Assembly: GCF_000367945.1 (NCBI RefSeq) | Contig: NZ_KB849179.1 | Span: 2,343,755-2,407,754, forward strand | Source: Acinetobacter proteolyticus | GTDB taxonomy: Bacteria > Pseudomonadota > Gammaproteobacteria > Pseudomonadales > Moraxellaceae | Reading direction: 5' to 3' | DNA: 64,000 nucleotides | Part shown: piece by piece, positions 28,729 through 36,631 of the stretch | Layout: every line of letters begins with the position of its first letter | How positions within the stretch are numbered: the first letter of the stretch is position 1 | Translations under genes and position numbers: made by a program | The notes under the pieces: model-generated | Told to the model about the DNA's origin: nothing | Databases searched by the model: none | The model's input: the letters and a program-made list of their open reading frames with translations, nothing else

Positions 28729-29620
28729 AATTTAGTGCTTTAACATTACGAGCTAACTCTTGTCTCATTGTCGTTACACACGATAAAGTGCCGCATTGGT
28801 GAGGCTCCTCTTTCTCATTTGAATTATAAAACTCTTCAACAATATCTAGCCCTTCCTCTGCTCCTATCTCAAAACTGGCGTTGCCATAACCTTGCCTTGC
28901 CACATGATCTAAAGCCTCCTGATAAAAACCTGCTGCCTTACTTCGTTCATCAATTTGCTTGGCAGAGGTAATCGCTTCTTGCAAATTCACACCATCACGT
29001 AAGGTTAAGTCCACATAGTAAATTGGTGTTCGATAACTTTGCGTCGTGCTTTTCCCACGTAAGGTCAGTTGCAATGGCAGACATGAGAGTAAGTCACCTG
29101 AAGCGGCATGGTAATAACGCAACCTTGCTGCCAAAGTACGGATGCTGTTAAAGCCTGTGGTTCTAAAGATGAAAGTACCCAACTCATCCGATTCGTCCAG
29201 ATTGACATAAAGTCGTCCATAAGGTTTGCAAAGCCCACCTTGAGCCAAAGGGCATAAATCAGGTGATGGACATGGATGTTGTTCAACCCCGTTTTGTCCA
29301 AGCCGCTGACAGATTTCACCATTACCGGTGCAGATTGGTCGGCCTGTTTGTCGGTCAAACAAGGTGTACTCAGCTCGTAGGTTCAGTTCAGGATCATTAA
29401 AGATCATCCGAACAGGAATAATTCTGAGTTTTTGGTTTTGGGTCGTGGCTCGGAGTTGTTCATCGAGTGGATGTTTCACCCAGCCATCTTTATTCTGGAT
29501 TTGACTGGTAATGGTAAATTGGTCATCCTTTTCAGGGATACGCTTGCCATTTTTCTCGACGATCTTACCAATACTGATACGTCCTAATACGGGTGGCGTG
29601 ATTGCTAAACCTTTAATCAT
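28727..29620 (-). CDS. Gp3-like / 'hydrolase or metal-binding' family protein
   Basis: A 297-residue protein from ATG 29620, which has AGAGGAAA upstream. The opening MIKGLAITPPVLGRISIGK and the segment QHPCPSPDLCPLAQGGLCKPYGRLY, with four clustered Cys, match a family I recall as Gp3-like (proposed recombination directionality factor or metal-binding protein) that travels with YqaJ exonuclease and DUF932 genes in Acinetobacter and Pseudomonas islands and plasmids. The C-terminal HQCGTLSCVTT adds two Cys. The function is not established; the Cys clusters suggest zinc binding. It is the 3' gene of the DUF932-YqaJ-Gp3 run. Confidence 0.7.
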   Translation of the reverse strand: MIKGLAITPPVLGRISIGKIVEKNGKRIPEKDDQFTITSQIQNKDGWVKHPLDEQLRATTQNQKLRIIPVRMIFNDPELNLRAEYTLFDRQTGRPICTGNGEICQRLGQNGVEQHPCPSPDLCPLAQGGLCKPYGRLYVNLDESDELGTFIFRTTGFNSIRTLAARLRYYHAASGDLLSCLPLQLTLRGKSTTQSYRTPIYYVDLTLRDGVNLQEAITSAKQIDERSKAAGFYQEALDHVARQGYGNASFEIGAEEGLDIVEEFYNSNEKEEPHQCGTLSCVTTMRQELARNVKALN

Positions 29621-29701
29621 TATGTTTTCCTCTGCGGTAATTTTTGACGATTGCCCCTTTGATATGTGTAAGAAGCAAACATTTTTTAAATGCATAAATT
29701 C

Positions 29702-29779
29702 AGCGCAGAACAGTCCATTTAGTCGTCAGTAAGTACTTCACGGTACTTGCTGGCGACGGGGGCTGTTTTGCGCTTTTTT
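29702..29779 (+). ncRNA. Long wobble-paired hairpin with U-tail, candidate structured RNA or ssDNA element
   Basis: Outer arms are 29702–29716 and 29760–29774, inner arms 29722–29736 and 29743–29757, and the loop is TTCACG. All four departures from perfect complementarity are G·U pairs if read as plus-strand RNA, giving 30 paired positions. Six T follow directly. No plus-strand gene precedes it. It lies between the yqaJ-like and Gp3-like genes, both on the minus strand. Confidence 0.5.
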
Positions 29780-29844
29780 GGTGAAATGTATTTGAGAAGT
29801 GATAGGGAAATTAGATAGAAACCGCTTAGGCTAATTAACTTGGC

Positions 29845-30957
29845 CTAATCATCATTGGTGTAAATCTGGAAACGACGTGTACCCTGTTTGTTTTGTGGGA
29901 ACTGTTGTAGAAACTCGGGATGCTGTTGCAGTAAGGTTTTACTGTCTAAACTAACTGAATCTTTCGATTTCTTCCACGTGACAGAACCTGCCTTAAATAT
30001 GGCTCTTTCTGAGTCCTGCATCTTGATTTGGATTCGATGCTTCAGTTGATCAAAACTGGTCTGGTGTTGTTCCAGCAAATGACGTTGTTGCAGTAATTGC
30101 TCAAAATACTGATTGGCTGTGACATCCTCAGACAGATCAGTAGTACTCAGGGGGATATATGCAGGATATAAAAGTTGTAGTGCTTTAGCTGCTGACTCTG
30201 ATGCATCGACATCAGGTGGTACATCTTTTTCCACACATTCCCAGAAGTAACGTTCTGCATCCACAATGTATTTGATCACCGTTTCACTGCGCGTTACTTT
30301 AAAGATTCTGGTTTCATGTCCACAGATCAAAGCACAAATATGAGCGGCCTGTTTGCCTGTGACTGCCAGTTGATGTTGTACCTGACATAAAACATAAAGC
30401 GGCACACCATCCCGCCATAGCTTTGAACCGTACTCACCTACTGTTTTACATTCTAAGATTTGGACTTCTTCATGGCCGACCACGGCATAGTCTAAATTAG
30501 CCAACATGAAATGTTTGTCTTCGTCTGGGTGCTGTAGTACTGCATTGACGCGACGGACTTTGTGATTGGTATGCATGCTGTAGTATTGTGCCACCAAAGG
30601 CTCAAGCTGCTTACCCCAATATAAAGGTGCATAGCCTGCACTTTCGTCTTCAATATTTTGCTGCATTCGACCCGTCTTGATCATCCATAATTCTAGCATC
30701 GACATATAGGGATTGAGTCCACATGCCGTTGCTGCATCACTGCTGCCAATGCCCTGCTTTCGGACTTCCAACCATTGTTGGTAATTCAGTTTTTTGGTGT
30801 TGGCAAGGCGTTTTGCTGAAGGTAGTTGACTGGTTTTCTTTGGTGTTTTCTTACTTCTTGTACCCACCTCAACCTTATGTTCAGTTTCAATCTTGATGGG
30901 ATACGGTTGTAAAGGTGGATGATTTAGGGTGTTCTGAATTTGGGTATGACTATTCAT
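29845..30957 (-). CDS. YqaJ-family viral recombinase/exonuclease
   Basis: A 370-residue protein from ATG 30957. The PD-(D/E)XK-type exonuclease core is visible: GIGSSDAATACGLNPYMS, WGKQLEPLVAQYY, the metal-binding LANLDYAVVG and the QILECKTVG (ExK) motif. YqaJ proteins are lambda-exonuclease-like enzymes that produce 3' ssDNA for annealing. No annealase such as Bet, RecT or Erf is evident next door. The DUF932 protein may act with it. An in-frame upstream start at 31020 lies in the terminator and is rejected. Confidence 0.83.
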   Translation of the reverse strand: MNSHTQIQNTLNHPPLQPYPIKIETEHKVEVGTRSKKTPKKTSQLPSAKRLANTKKLNYQQWLEVRKQGIGSSDAATACGLNPYMSMLELWMIKTGRMQQNIEDESAGYAPLYWGKQLEPLVAQYYSMHTNHKVRRVNAVLQHPDEDKHFMLANLDYAVVGHEEVQILECKTVGEYGSKLWRDGVPLYVLCQVQHQLAVTGKQAAHICALICGHETRIFKVTRSETVIKYIVDAERYFWECVEKDVPPDVDASESAAKALQLLYPAYIPLSTTDLSEDVTANQYFEQLLQQRHLLEQHQTSFDQLKHRIQIKMQDSERAIFKAGSVTWKKSKDSVSLDSKTLLQQHPEFLQQFPQNKQGTRRFQIYTNDD

Positions 30958-31013
30958 AGAGAATATTCCTGTATCGGTAAAATTGTAAAAGCTGAATTTC
31001 GGGCATAAAAAAA

Positions 31014-31033
31014 GCCACATCTGAGGATGTGGC
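31014..31033 (-). terminator. Intrinsic terminator between DUF932 gene and yqaJ
   Basis: Stem GCCACATC/GATGTGGC with loop TGAG, followed on the minus strand by seven T. It lies 90 bp past the DUF932 stop. A separate dyad CTACGG/CCGTAG at 31056–31073 is followed by TTTTT on the plus strand. Confidence 0.85.
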
Positions 31034-31122
31034 CAAAAGGGTATTGCTTTGCTTGCTACGGTTGTTACCGTAGTTTTTGATTAGGACGTTAAGCTTAATT
31101 CAAGCTGAATAGATGCCTTGAC

Positions 31123-32172
31123 TTAAGCCACCATTCTTAAAGCTTGTTCAAGACCTCGTTGCTTGATTGCTGCTCCCATACCAAACCATGCTGAATCGAG
31201 TCGATGATCTGTACTCATGGCTCGTCGCTCATGATCGACAAATTCCGTTATAGAGCACAGCAAACCATAGGCAGTGTCCTTGGCTGAACTCAGCTCTGCC
31301 CCACGTCCATGTCCGTTAAACATGGTCATGACTTTAGACATGGCACGTCCATTCGGCTCAGTCTTATTGTCTGATCGAGATAAGTTTGTTTGATTCGGCA
31401 TAGCAGCATTCCGATAGAACTGAATGATACTTTCATCCTGTTCCGCAATGCTCAAAGAGGTATTGTTAAACACAGCATCAAAATAAGCAGCGGCTTCTTG
31501 TTGAGTCACCTTACGCTGACTCAGTTGCTTCATTTCGTACATGTGCTCATCCCATGTACGCACTGAAATCCCAAGTTGCTGTTTCACTTTCTCAGCATCA
31601 AAACGAGTACTGTGCGGAACCTTGACCACACCCGTATTCCCTTGCTGTCCACGTAAAGCGATGGCCAAAGTGTTGTTACACACTACTCGAATGGATGTGA
31701 ACTGAGCTGTGGTTGCCAATGTGCCGTCACAGGCTGTTGCTAAGAGAATATAGCCATTACTGACATCCTTACCCTTGAGTGCTGAACTTTGTCCAGTCTT
31801 CGCCAGTGCCCAGAATTTCTTACCACCTTTGAGTACCCCCGCTGTTTCCAGTTCAAAGCCAGATTGTTCAGTGAGGTCTCTATAGAATTCTAAAATCTCC
31901 ATCGGCTGGACTTCCTGAAAGCGCTGGCTCACCACAGATAAAGGTGCATGGGTATCGGAACGGTATAAAACGCGCTGTTCTTCAAAAGGCATAATGATGC
32001 TCTGCCCTCGATGGTTCTGTGCCATATAACTGACATCAGAAGATTCAATCTGCCAGTCCATGCCTGCCTGCTGTGCCCACACCTCTAGCGGTTGGTTTGG
32101 TGTCAGTTGATTACCTAAACCATGCCAAGGGGTTTGTCCTGTGAATGCCAATGTTTCAACTAAATGTGCCAT
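31123..32172 (-). CDS. DUF932 phage/plasmid-like protein
   Basis: A 349-residue member of the DUF932 family (TIGR03299-like). The opening MAHLVETLAFTGQTPWHGLG, the VSQRFQEVQPMEILEFYRDL segment and ALAKTGQSSALKGKDVSNGY are typical. The family is widespread on phages, plasmids and islands; its function is unknown, with suggestions of a role in replication or recombination. It is separated from yqaJ by a terminator, so the genes may be expressed separately. Confidence 0.83.
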   Translation of the reverse strand: MAHLVETLAFTGQTPWHGLGNQLTPNQPLEVWAQQAGMDWQIESSDVSYMAQNHRGQSIIMPFEEQRVLYRSDTHAPLSVVSQRFQEVQPMEILEFYRDLTEQSGFELETAGVLKGGKKFWALAKTGQSSALKGKDVSNGYILLATACDGTLATTAQFTSIRVVCNNTLAIALRGQQGNTGVVKVPHSTRFDAEKVKQQLGISVRTWDEHMYEMKQLSQRKVTQQEAAAYFDAVFNNTSLSIAEQDESIIQFYRNAAMPNQTNLSRSDNKTEPNGRAMSKVMTMFNGHGRGAELSSAKDTAYGLLCSITEFVDHERRAMSTDHRLDSAWFGMGAAIKQRGLEQALRMVA

Positions 32173-32208
32173 AAGATATGTCCTTTAATTCTGTTGTTAA
32201 TTGCGTAC

Positions 32209-32442
32209 TCAGTATTTAGCTGTGCTGATGTTGGATCGGGTTTGATCTGCCAGCACTAAAATCACGCCCCCCAGAGCAGCACCTGCAACTCCACCAATCA
32301 GTGGTGAGAATCCCATCGACTTGGCTAAGCTCATGCCTAGCACTGCCAAATTTGTGGGCGCACTAGCAAGGCTCAGTTGCAGAGGTTGGGCTTCACGAAA
32401 GCGTGGGTTATAGATTTCTTCCTCGTTATCCAGATACGACAT
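32209..32442 (-). CDS. Small membrane protein, unknown function
   Basis: A 77-residue protein of unknown family. The N-terminal half is polar (YLDNEEEIYNPRFREAQ). One glycine-rich hydrophobic segment, about 46–66 (LIGGVAGAALGGVILVLA), could span the membrane. It lies 36 bp upstream of the DUF932 gene on the same strand, so it is probably part of that transcription unit. Confidence 0.55.
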   Translation of the reverse strand: MSYLDNEEEIYNPRFREAQPLQLSLASAPTNLAVLGMSLAKSMGFSPLIGGVAGAALGGVILVLADQTRSNISTAKY

Positions 32443-32642
32443 GGTGTTTCTCCAATGTTTGAAATGACTGTTTAAAACGCCGTTGCAGACCTCATTAGGA
32501 CACTGCTTGGCGTTACTTCATTTCAGTAATATGTATTTGAAATAATTTGGAATCGTATGCTTGTTCATTTTTTACTGAGTCATACAAAACATCAGGACAA
32601 ATCGAATTGACCTGTTAAATCGTTATGATTATGATGGACTTG

Positions 32643-32805
32643 CTGACCCTCATGGTCAGTCGGTTTTGACAGGCCGTGGTATATAGCGCATCAGACTTAT
32701 TCTCTCTGAGGGTAAGTCCTATGTGAAACCTTCTCGTCCCCCTTTGCGGTAGAACGGGAGGGGGACGCGTCCGCGCGTGCTGGTTCTATATGCCCAGTCT
32801 GTCAA
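32643..32805. ncRNA. Multi-helix structured noncoding element (candidate ncRNA)
   Basis: Several helices nest in about 163 bases. P0 is CTGACC/GGTCAG (32643–32659). P1 is TTGACAG (32666–32672) with CTGTCAA (32799–32805). P2 is TATATAG (32680–32686) with CTATATG (32786–32792). Inside are P3, GACTTA/TAAGTC (32694–32718), and P4, CGTCCCCCT/AGGGGGACG (32735–32767). An alternative ACGCG/CGCGT stem overlaps the end of P4. The arrangement is a closed multibranch fold. It lies in a gene-free stretch of the island. The strand is undetermined and no known RNA family was recognised. Confidence 0.5.
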
Positions 32806-32961
32806 CCCCTTTTCGTTCTGCCACCATAATCAATTGACAGTGATTCGGTAGAACTTCTTATGCATATAGGAGTCAATCATGACTGTTTCTTTTTTAGCGT
32901 TTAGCTTTATTCCAATTTCATCTCGTTCATTCAAGTCGTCAGGCATTCCTTTGCTTCGGCT

Positions 32962-33102
32962 GTGAAGATTTTTGCACGTCTGATTTTAATTATTGGTGTC
33001 GTGATCTGGCTTGGCCCTGCTTTTCTGGGTTTTGTGGCCTTAGTGATCCTGTTCTATATATTGATGGCATTAGCCGGTTGGAATAAACAACCACCGCAAT
33101 AA
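32962..33102 (+). CDS. Possible small membrane protein (GTG start)
   Basis: A GTG-initiated frame of 46 residues, very hydrophobic, with two likely TM segments (LILIIGVVIWLGPAFLGF and VALVILFYILMALAG) and a polar NKQPPQ tail. The frame is open upstream for about 19 more codons without an ATG. A short ATG frame at 32879 could be its 5' part after a frameshift. Coding status is uncertain. Confidence 0.4.
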   Translation: MKIFARLILIIGVVIWLGPAFLGFVALVILFYILMALAGWNKQPPQ

Positions 33103-33156
33103 ACCAGTCAATCCATAGTTACACCTATTAATGTCAGGCATCGATCATCCTCTTTA

Positions 33157-33450
33157 ATGACGAGAATCATCATGTCTCTTTTTTATCATCTGCCCTTTAT
33201 GGGTGTTGTATTGCTGACGGCTGTTGCTATGACAGGCTGTGAAAGCAAATCCAAACGTGACTTTAATGCCGGCTGTCAGTCTGGCGGCACAGACCGTTCA
33301 ACTTGCTCCTGTGTCTATGACAAGTTGGAAGCACATTATTCACCTGAAGTAATGGAAAAGTTGGGTCAACAGAATGTGAGCCAACTCGATCTACCACGTG
33401 ACTTTACGGAGCAAATGCTTCGTGCTGCTCAAACCTGCCAGTCACGCTAG
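33157..33450 (+). CDS. Small lipoprotein with four mature cysteines
   Basis: A 97-residue protein with a signal peptide and lipobox AMTGC, so it should be lipid-anchored. The mature part has paired cysteines (NAGCQSGG, CSCVYDKL) and a C-terminal Cys, suggesting disulfides. The family is not recognised. M6 at 33172 is an alternative start. It begins a run of four small envelope-type genes on the plus strand. Confidence 0.6.
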   Translation: MTRIIMSLFYHLPFMGVVLLTAVAMTGCESKSKRDFNAGCQSGGTDRSTCSCVYDKLEAHYSPEVMEKLGQQNVSQLDLPRDFTEQMLRAAQTCQSR

Positions 33451-33459
33451 GAGTACAGC

Positions 33460-33609
33460 ATGCAAATCAAACATTATCTCATTGGAATTTATATCGTGAT
33501 TACCCTGTTGTTCTCAGCCTACTTAAAAGGTTGCAGTGCTACAGCAGATCGTAGTTATGCCTATAACCTAGGTAAAGCCATTGTCTGGCCGATCTCAATG
33601 TTTAATTAA
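33460..33609 (+). CDS. 49-aa small membrane/lipoprotein-like ORF
   Basis: The ATG at 33460 follows TAGGAG closely and starts 9 bp after the preceding stop. The 49-residue product begins MQIKHYLIGIYIVITLLFS, a strong hydrophobic segment, then AYLKGCSATAD with a possible lipobox-like Cys. It ends in IVWPISMFN. The tight spacing and ribosome binding site support it as real. Confidence 0.5.
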   Translation: MQIKHYLIGIYIVITLLFSAYLKGCSATADRSYAYNLGKAIVWPISMFN

Positions 33610-33659
33610 CCGTAATAAAGCAATAACCGATTCAACAACAATAATCAGGATTCTTTTTT

Positions 33660-34085
33660 ATGAACAAACGTATCAATCATTTTTTACAAGGTGGGACACT
33701 CGTCATCGGTCTGTTCAGTGCAACACTGAGTTATGCAGATGTGGGGAGTATGAGCAAAGTCTACAACAAACCTGAATCAGCACCCCAAGTACAGCGCTGT
33801 AAAGGCAATACTAAATGCAATGCCTTTTATGCCCTAGCAAAAGATTGGCAATCTATCCCAAATAACTTCAAGCTTGATGGTATCAATGTCAAATCTTATG
33901 CCAAAGATGGCGATGGTTATGGTCTCTGGAAAGGTTTTACGTTGAATTCTAATCGCGCCATTGCTTTAGCAAATGCAGGTGATGCAGTTTTTTTCAAAGG
34001 CGGTGATAGCTCTAAGGCAGATGAGCGCATCTATGCAGAAGGTATGGCTGTTTTACTCTATCTCGAGAATAAGTCAGCTCGATAA
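33660..34085 (+). CDS. Secreted protein of unknown function
   Basis: A 141-residue protein with a signal peptide (hydrophobic GGTLVIGLFSATLS, cleavage likely after YA in LSYADVG). The mature part contains one close Cys pair (RCKGNTKCNAF) and no recognised domain. It is preceded by AGGATT and belongs to the small-envelope-gene run. Confidence 0.6.
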   Translation: MNKRINHFLQGGTLVIGLFSATLSYADVGSMSKVYNKPESAPQVQRCKGNTKCNAFYALAKDWQSIPNNFKLDGINVKSYAKDGDGYGLWKGFTLNSNRAIALANAGDAVFFKGGDSSKADERIYAEGMAVLLYLENKSAR

Positions 34086-34196
34086 AGGTCAATCCCATTA
34101 CGCTTAAACTTCTGCTCTTCGATCCAGCATCTTGATCAGCGCAAAATATCAAAGTTCCTTTGGATTAAAGAGCAGAAAACTTTTTAGGAGGTTGTC

Positions 34197-34718
34197 ATGC
34201 CGAACATGAAGCCCTTTTTACTTTCAGCTGTATTGATATCCTTATTGAATGGATGTAGCCCTTCCCACAAATCGGAACAAGCCAAATCAGCTCAACAAGA
34301 ACAAACTGAAGTTGATCCAGAAACCAAACGTATCCTTGAGACTGATCTCAGTGAGTTAGAGGTCAGTGTGCCTCAAGCAGAAACCAATGAACAAGAATAT
34401 AATGATCCTACCCTTGAACCGATTGCAGAGAATCGACCAGTACTGGAAGAATTCGACATCAAGGTCTATCGTGCTGAATCTCAAGGTTCAATGACTGGTT
34501 ATATTGACAAAATTGACATCATCTCACTTAATGATGCTCCGACGACCATCACAGGCATTCAAGTCAATCGTGGTAATTGCGGGATAACCAGAATGTACGA
34601 CTATAGCAACATGCGTTATGGCTCGGTAGCACTCGCCTACCCACGCTGTAAGGCTGAGTATATTCGTGAGGTCAGTATCAGTACTGCCAATGGTACTTAT
34701 GCTTTTCGTATAGGTTAA
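34197..34718 (+). CDS. Lipoprotein of unknown function
   Basis: A 173-residue protein with signal peptide and lipobox LLNGC. A Gln/Glu-rich linker of about 60 residues leads to a C-terminal domain with two Cys (RGNCGITRMYD and YPRCKAEYIREV) likely joined by a disulfide. The pattern suits a periplasmic beta-domain. AGGAGG lies upstream of the ATG. No family recognised. Confidence 0.62.
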   Translation: MPNMKPFLLSAVLISLLNGCSPSHKSEQAKSAQQEQTEVDPETKRILETDLSELEVSVPQAETNEQEYNDPTLEPIAENRPVLEEFDIKVYRAESQGSMTGYIDKIDIISLNDAPTTITGIQVNRGNCGITRMYDYSNMRYGSVALAYPRCKAEYIREVSISTANGTYAFRIG

Positions 34719-34824
34719 TTTCTACATACGATGTGTAGTGCTGTAAGGAATTACACATCACCAATTGAGGTCAAAATTGACATCTTCACTAGGTGCGAGG
34801 CAGTTGAAAATATGACTCCGAAGC

Positions 34825-36261
34825 CTAGAACTGTATGTATTTTTCAACCTCTGGAACTCTTTTCTTTAAAAATTCACGTATTGTCTTTTTCAGACTATTG
34901 ATGTTTAAATCTATGGGCACAGGTTTTCTTTTTTTAGAGGATTTTAAAGAGGGCGAAATACTTTCTTTAAGCGTAATTTGAATACCCGATATCTTACGCT
35001 TACCTCTATTGGGAGGTGAAACCGATACGTGACATGTTTCTAAATCTAGAAAATCTTTCTCTAATTTATTAATGAATGACTCATAGCTTTTACCAAAAGC
35101 TAAAGGTTCACCATGAAGGCACTCATTGTTCAAGTGGTCATCTTTCTGCCTCTCGCCTGAGGTCTCATTGACCAAACTGACAGTATCTTGAAGATCAATA
35201 ACAGTTAAGTCATGATCTTCAAAAATCAGGTCAAAATGATAGTTAATAAAACAGAGAGCAAGGATAGCATTTAGAACTGCATCGTAGCCGAGAGAATAGA
35301 TTTCTTTACGATTTCCAATTCGCTGATTTGAAAATTTATCTAAAATGGATAAAACCTCATTCGCTACCGCAGTTAGATTATTTATTTCATCAATATCAGC
35401 AACATCATATTCATTGTTAGTTCCACCTCTCATAAAGTCAAAACGTCTTGACTGATAACCAATTAAGAAATCTCTCAGTATATAAGGCAAATTATCAGGG
35501 TTTTCATTCAAGCTCATTTGAAGTACAAAGTGGGTCGATGTTAGTTTTTGATTTACTCCAGTTTCGTAATCCAAATATGATGAAGAATCAAAGTACAATG
35601 GCGACGCGTGAGAGAATAAAGGCCGTAGAATTTCATTACATTCTTGAGTACTAGGCAGCCCAGTAAGATTGTGTGGATCCTTACTACTATTGAACTTACT
35701 GTAAGACAAATGGATTGGTAAAAAGTTCAAAAAAAGATCTTCAATATTAAGCTGTGGAAATAGATTCGGAAGATAAAAGCCATTTTCATTCAGATAAGAT
35801 AAAATCTTTTGTCGCCCCAAACTTCCTGAATCAGGGTAAAGAATCATTTCTACAGCATTCCAGAAGCCCATAGAAACTTCATAAAATAACTGTCGTATTT
35901 CTTCTATAGTCATGATCTCGTTTGAAACAAGAAAAATATCAGGTAATAAGAGATTACCCGTTTGGATGAAACCAATAGCATTGTCCAAGAGCCTTCTTTC
36001 TTCCAAAATAGCTTCAACATCGAGTTCAAGATTTTCATCAGTAATCTCAGGTTTATAAAGCTCATATTTCTCTGCCACCGCCATAAACAACTGATTCTTA
36101 ATTACAGTTCTTGCATTAACTAAAAAGTAATAAAAAGCAGGAAATCTGATCCTAAATTTACAGGCATAAATTGCTTGCTCAATATGGCTTTTCACAACTG
36201 GATCAGCAATAGAAAAAACTGCATGAGTATATGTTTTTTCAGTAGCCAATTTTAACCCCAT
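34825..36261 (-). CDS. Unrecognised 478-aa protein
   Basis: A 478-residue protein from the ATG at 36261. I do not recognise a domain. Most of it looks alpha-helical and soluble. Residues of about 380–478 become basic and lysine-rich (KRKISGIQ, SSKKRKPVP, LKKTIREFLKKRVPEVEKY), which suggests nucleic-acid binding. It is divergent from the Gp2-like operon across about 370 bp and alone on its strand, so it could be a defence or regulatory cargo gene. Confidence 0.65.
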   Translation of the reverse strand: MGLKLATEKTYTHAVFSIADPVVKSHIEQAIYACKFRIRFPAFYYFLVNARTVIKNQLFMAVAEKYELYKPEITDENLELDVEAILEERRLLDNAIGFIQTGNLLLPDIFLVSNEIMTIEEIRQLFYEVSMGFWNAVEMILYPDSGSLGRQKILSYLNENGFYLPNLFPQLNIEDLFLNFLPIHLSYSKFNSSKDPHNLTGLPSTQECNEILRPLFSHASPLYFDSSSYLDYETGVNQKLTSTHFVLQMSLNENPDNLPYILRDFLIGYQSRRFDFMRGGTNNEYDVADIDEINNLTAVANEVLSILDKFSNQRIGNRKEIYSLGYDAVLNAILALCFINYHFDLIFEDHDLTVIDLQDTVSLVNETSGERQKDDHLNNECLHGEPLAFGKSYESFINKLEKDFLDLETCHVSVSPPNRGKRKISGIQITLKESISPSLKSSKKRKPVPIDLNINSLKKTIREFLKKRVPEVEKYIQF

Positions 36262-36369
36262 ATAAATCAATAACTAAAACATAAAAATCTGGATGGATAC
36301 ATTTTTTACCATCAAAACAACAAACTAACTCATACCAACCAACCCACTTCTAGTTTTGAGGACAGTACG

Positions 36370-36585
36370 ATGCTCCAACTTAAAAAATTATCACATTGGT
36401 CGCTAGCCATAAGCCAAAATTTCGGCAATATCATTTCAATGATTTTTGAACACCATCTAGCAAATTTTACCCGTATATACACATACGCCGCTACTAAAAG
36501 TGTTCTGAAATGGGGTGTCTCTCTGTGTGGTACTTATACAATTAACAATATTAATCAATATTTTACAACTACAACCACCAATTAA
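36370..36585 (+). CDS. Possible 71-aa leader ORF
   Basis: An ATG with GAGG 8 bases upstream opens a 71-residue frame ending in TTTTTN, 46 bp before the Gp2-like start. No similarity is recognised. It lies in the gap between divergent genes and may be a spurious or leader frame. Confidence 0.28.
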   Translation: MLQLKKLSHWSLAISQNFGNIISMIFEHHLANFTRIYTYAATKSVLKWGVSLCGTYTINNINQYFTTTTTN

Positions 36586-36631
36586 CTATGAGTTATATCT
36601 GAATAATATTAGATATACAAGGAGACCATAC

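Noticed and set aside
34730..34759. Hairpin GATGTGTA/TACACATC after the 173-aa lipoprotein gene
   Set aside because: The stem is real but has a 14-base loop and no U-run, so a terminator call is not justified.
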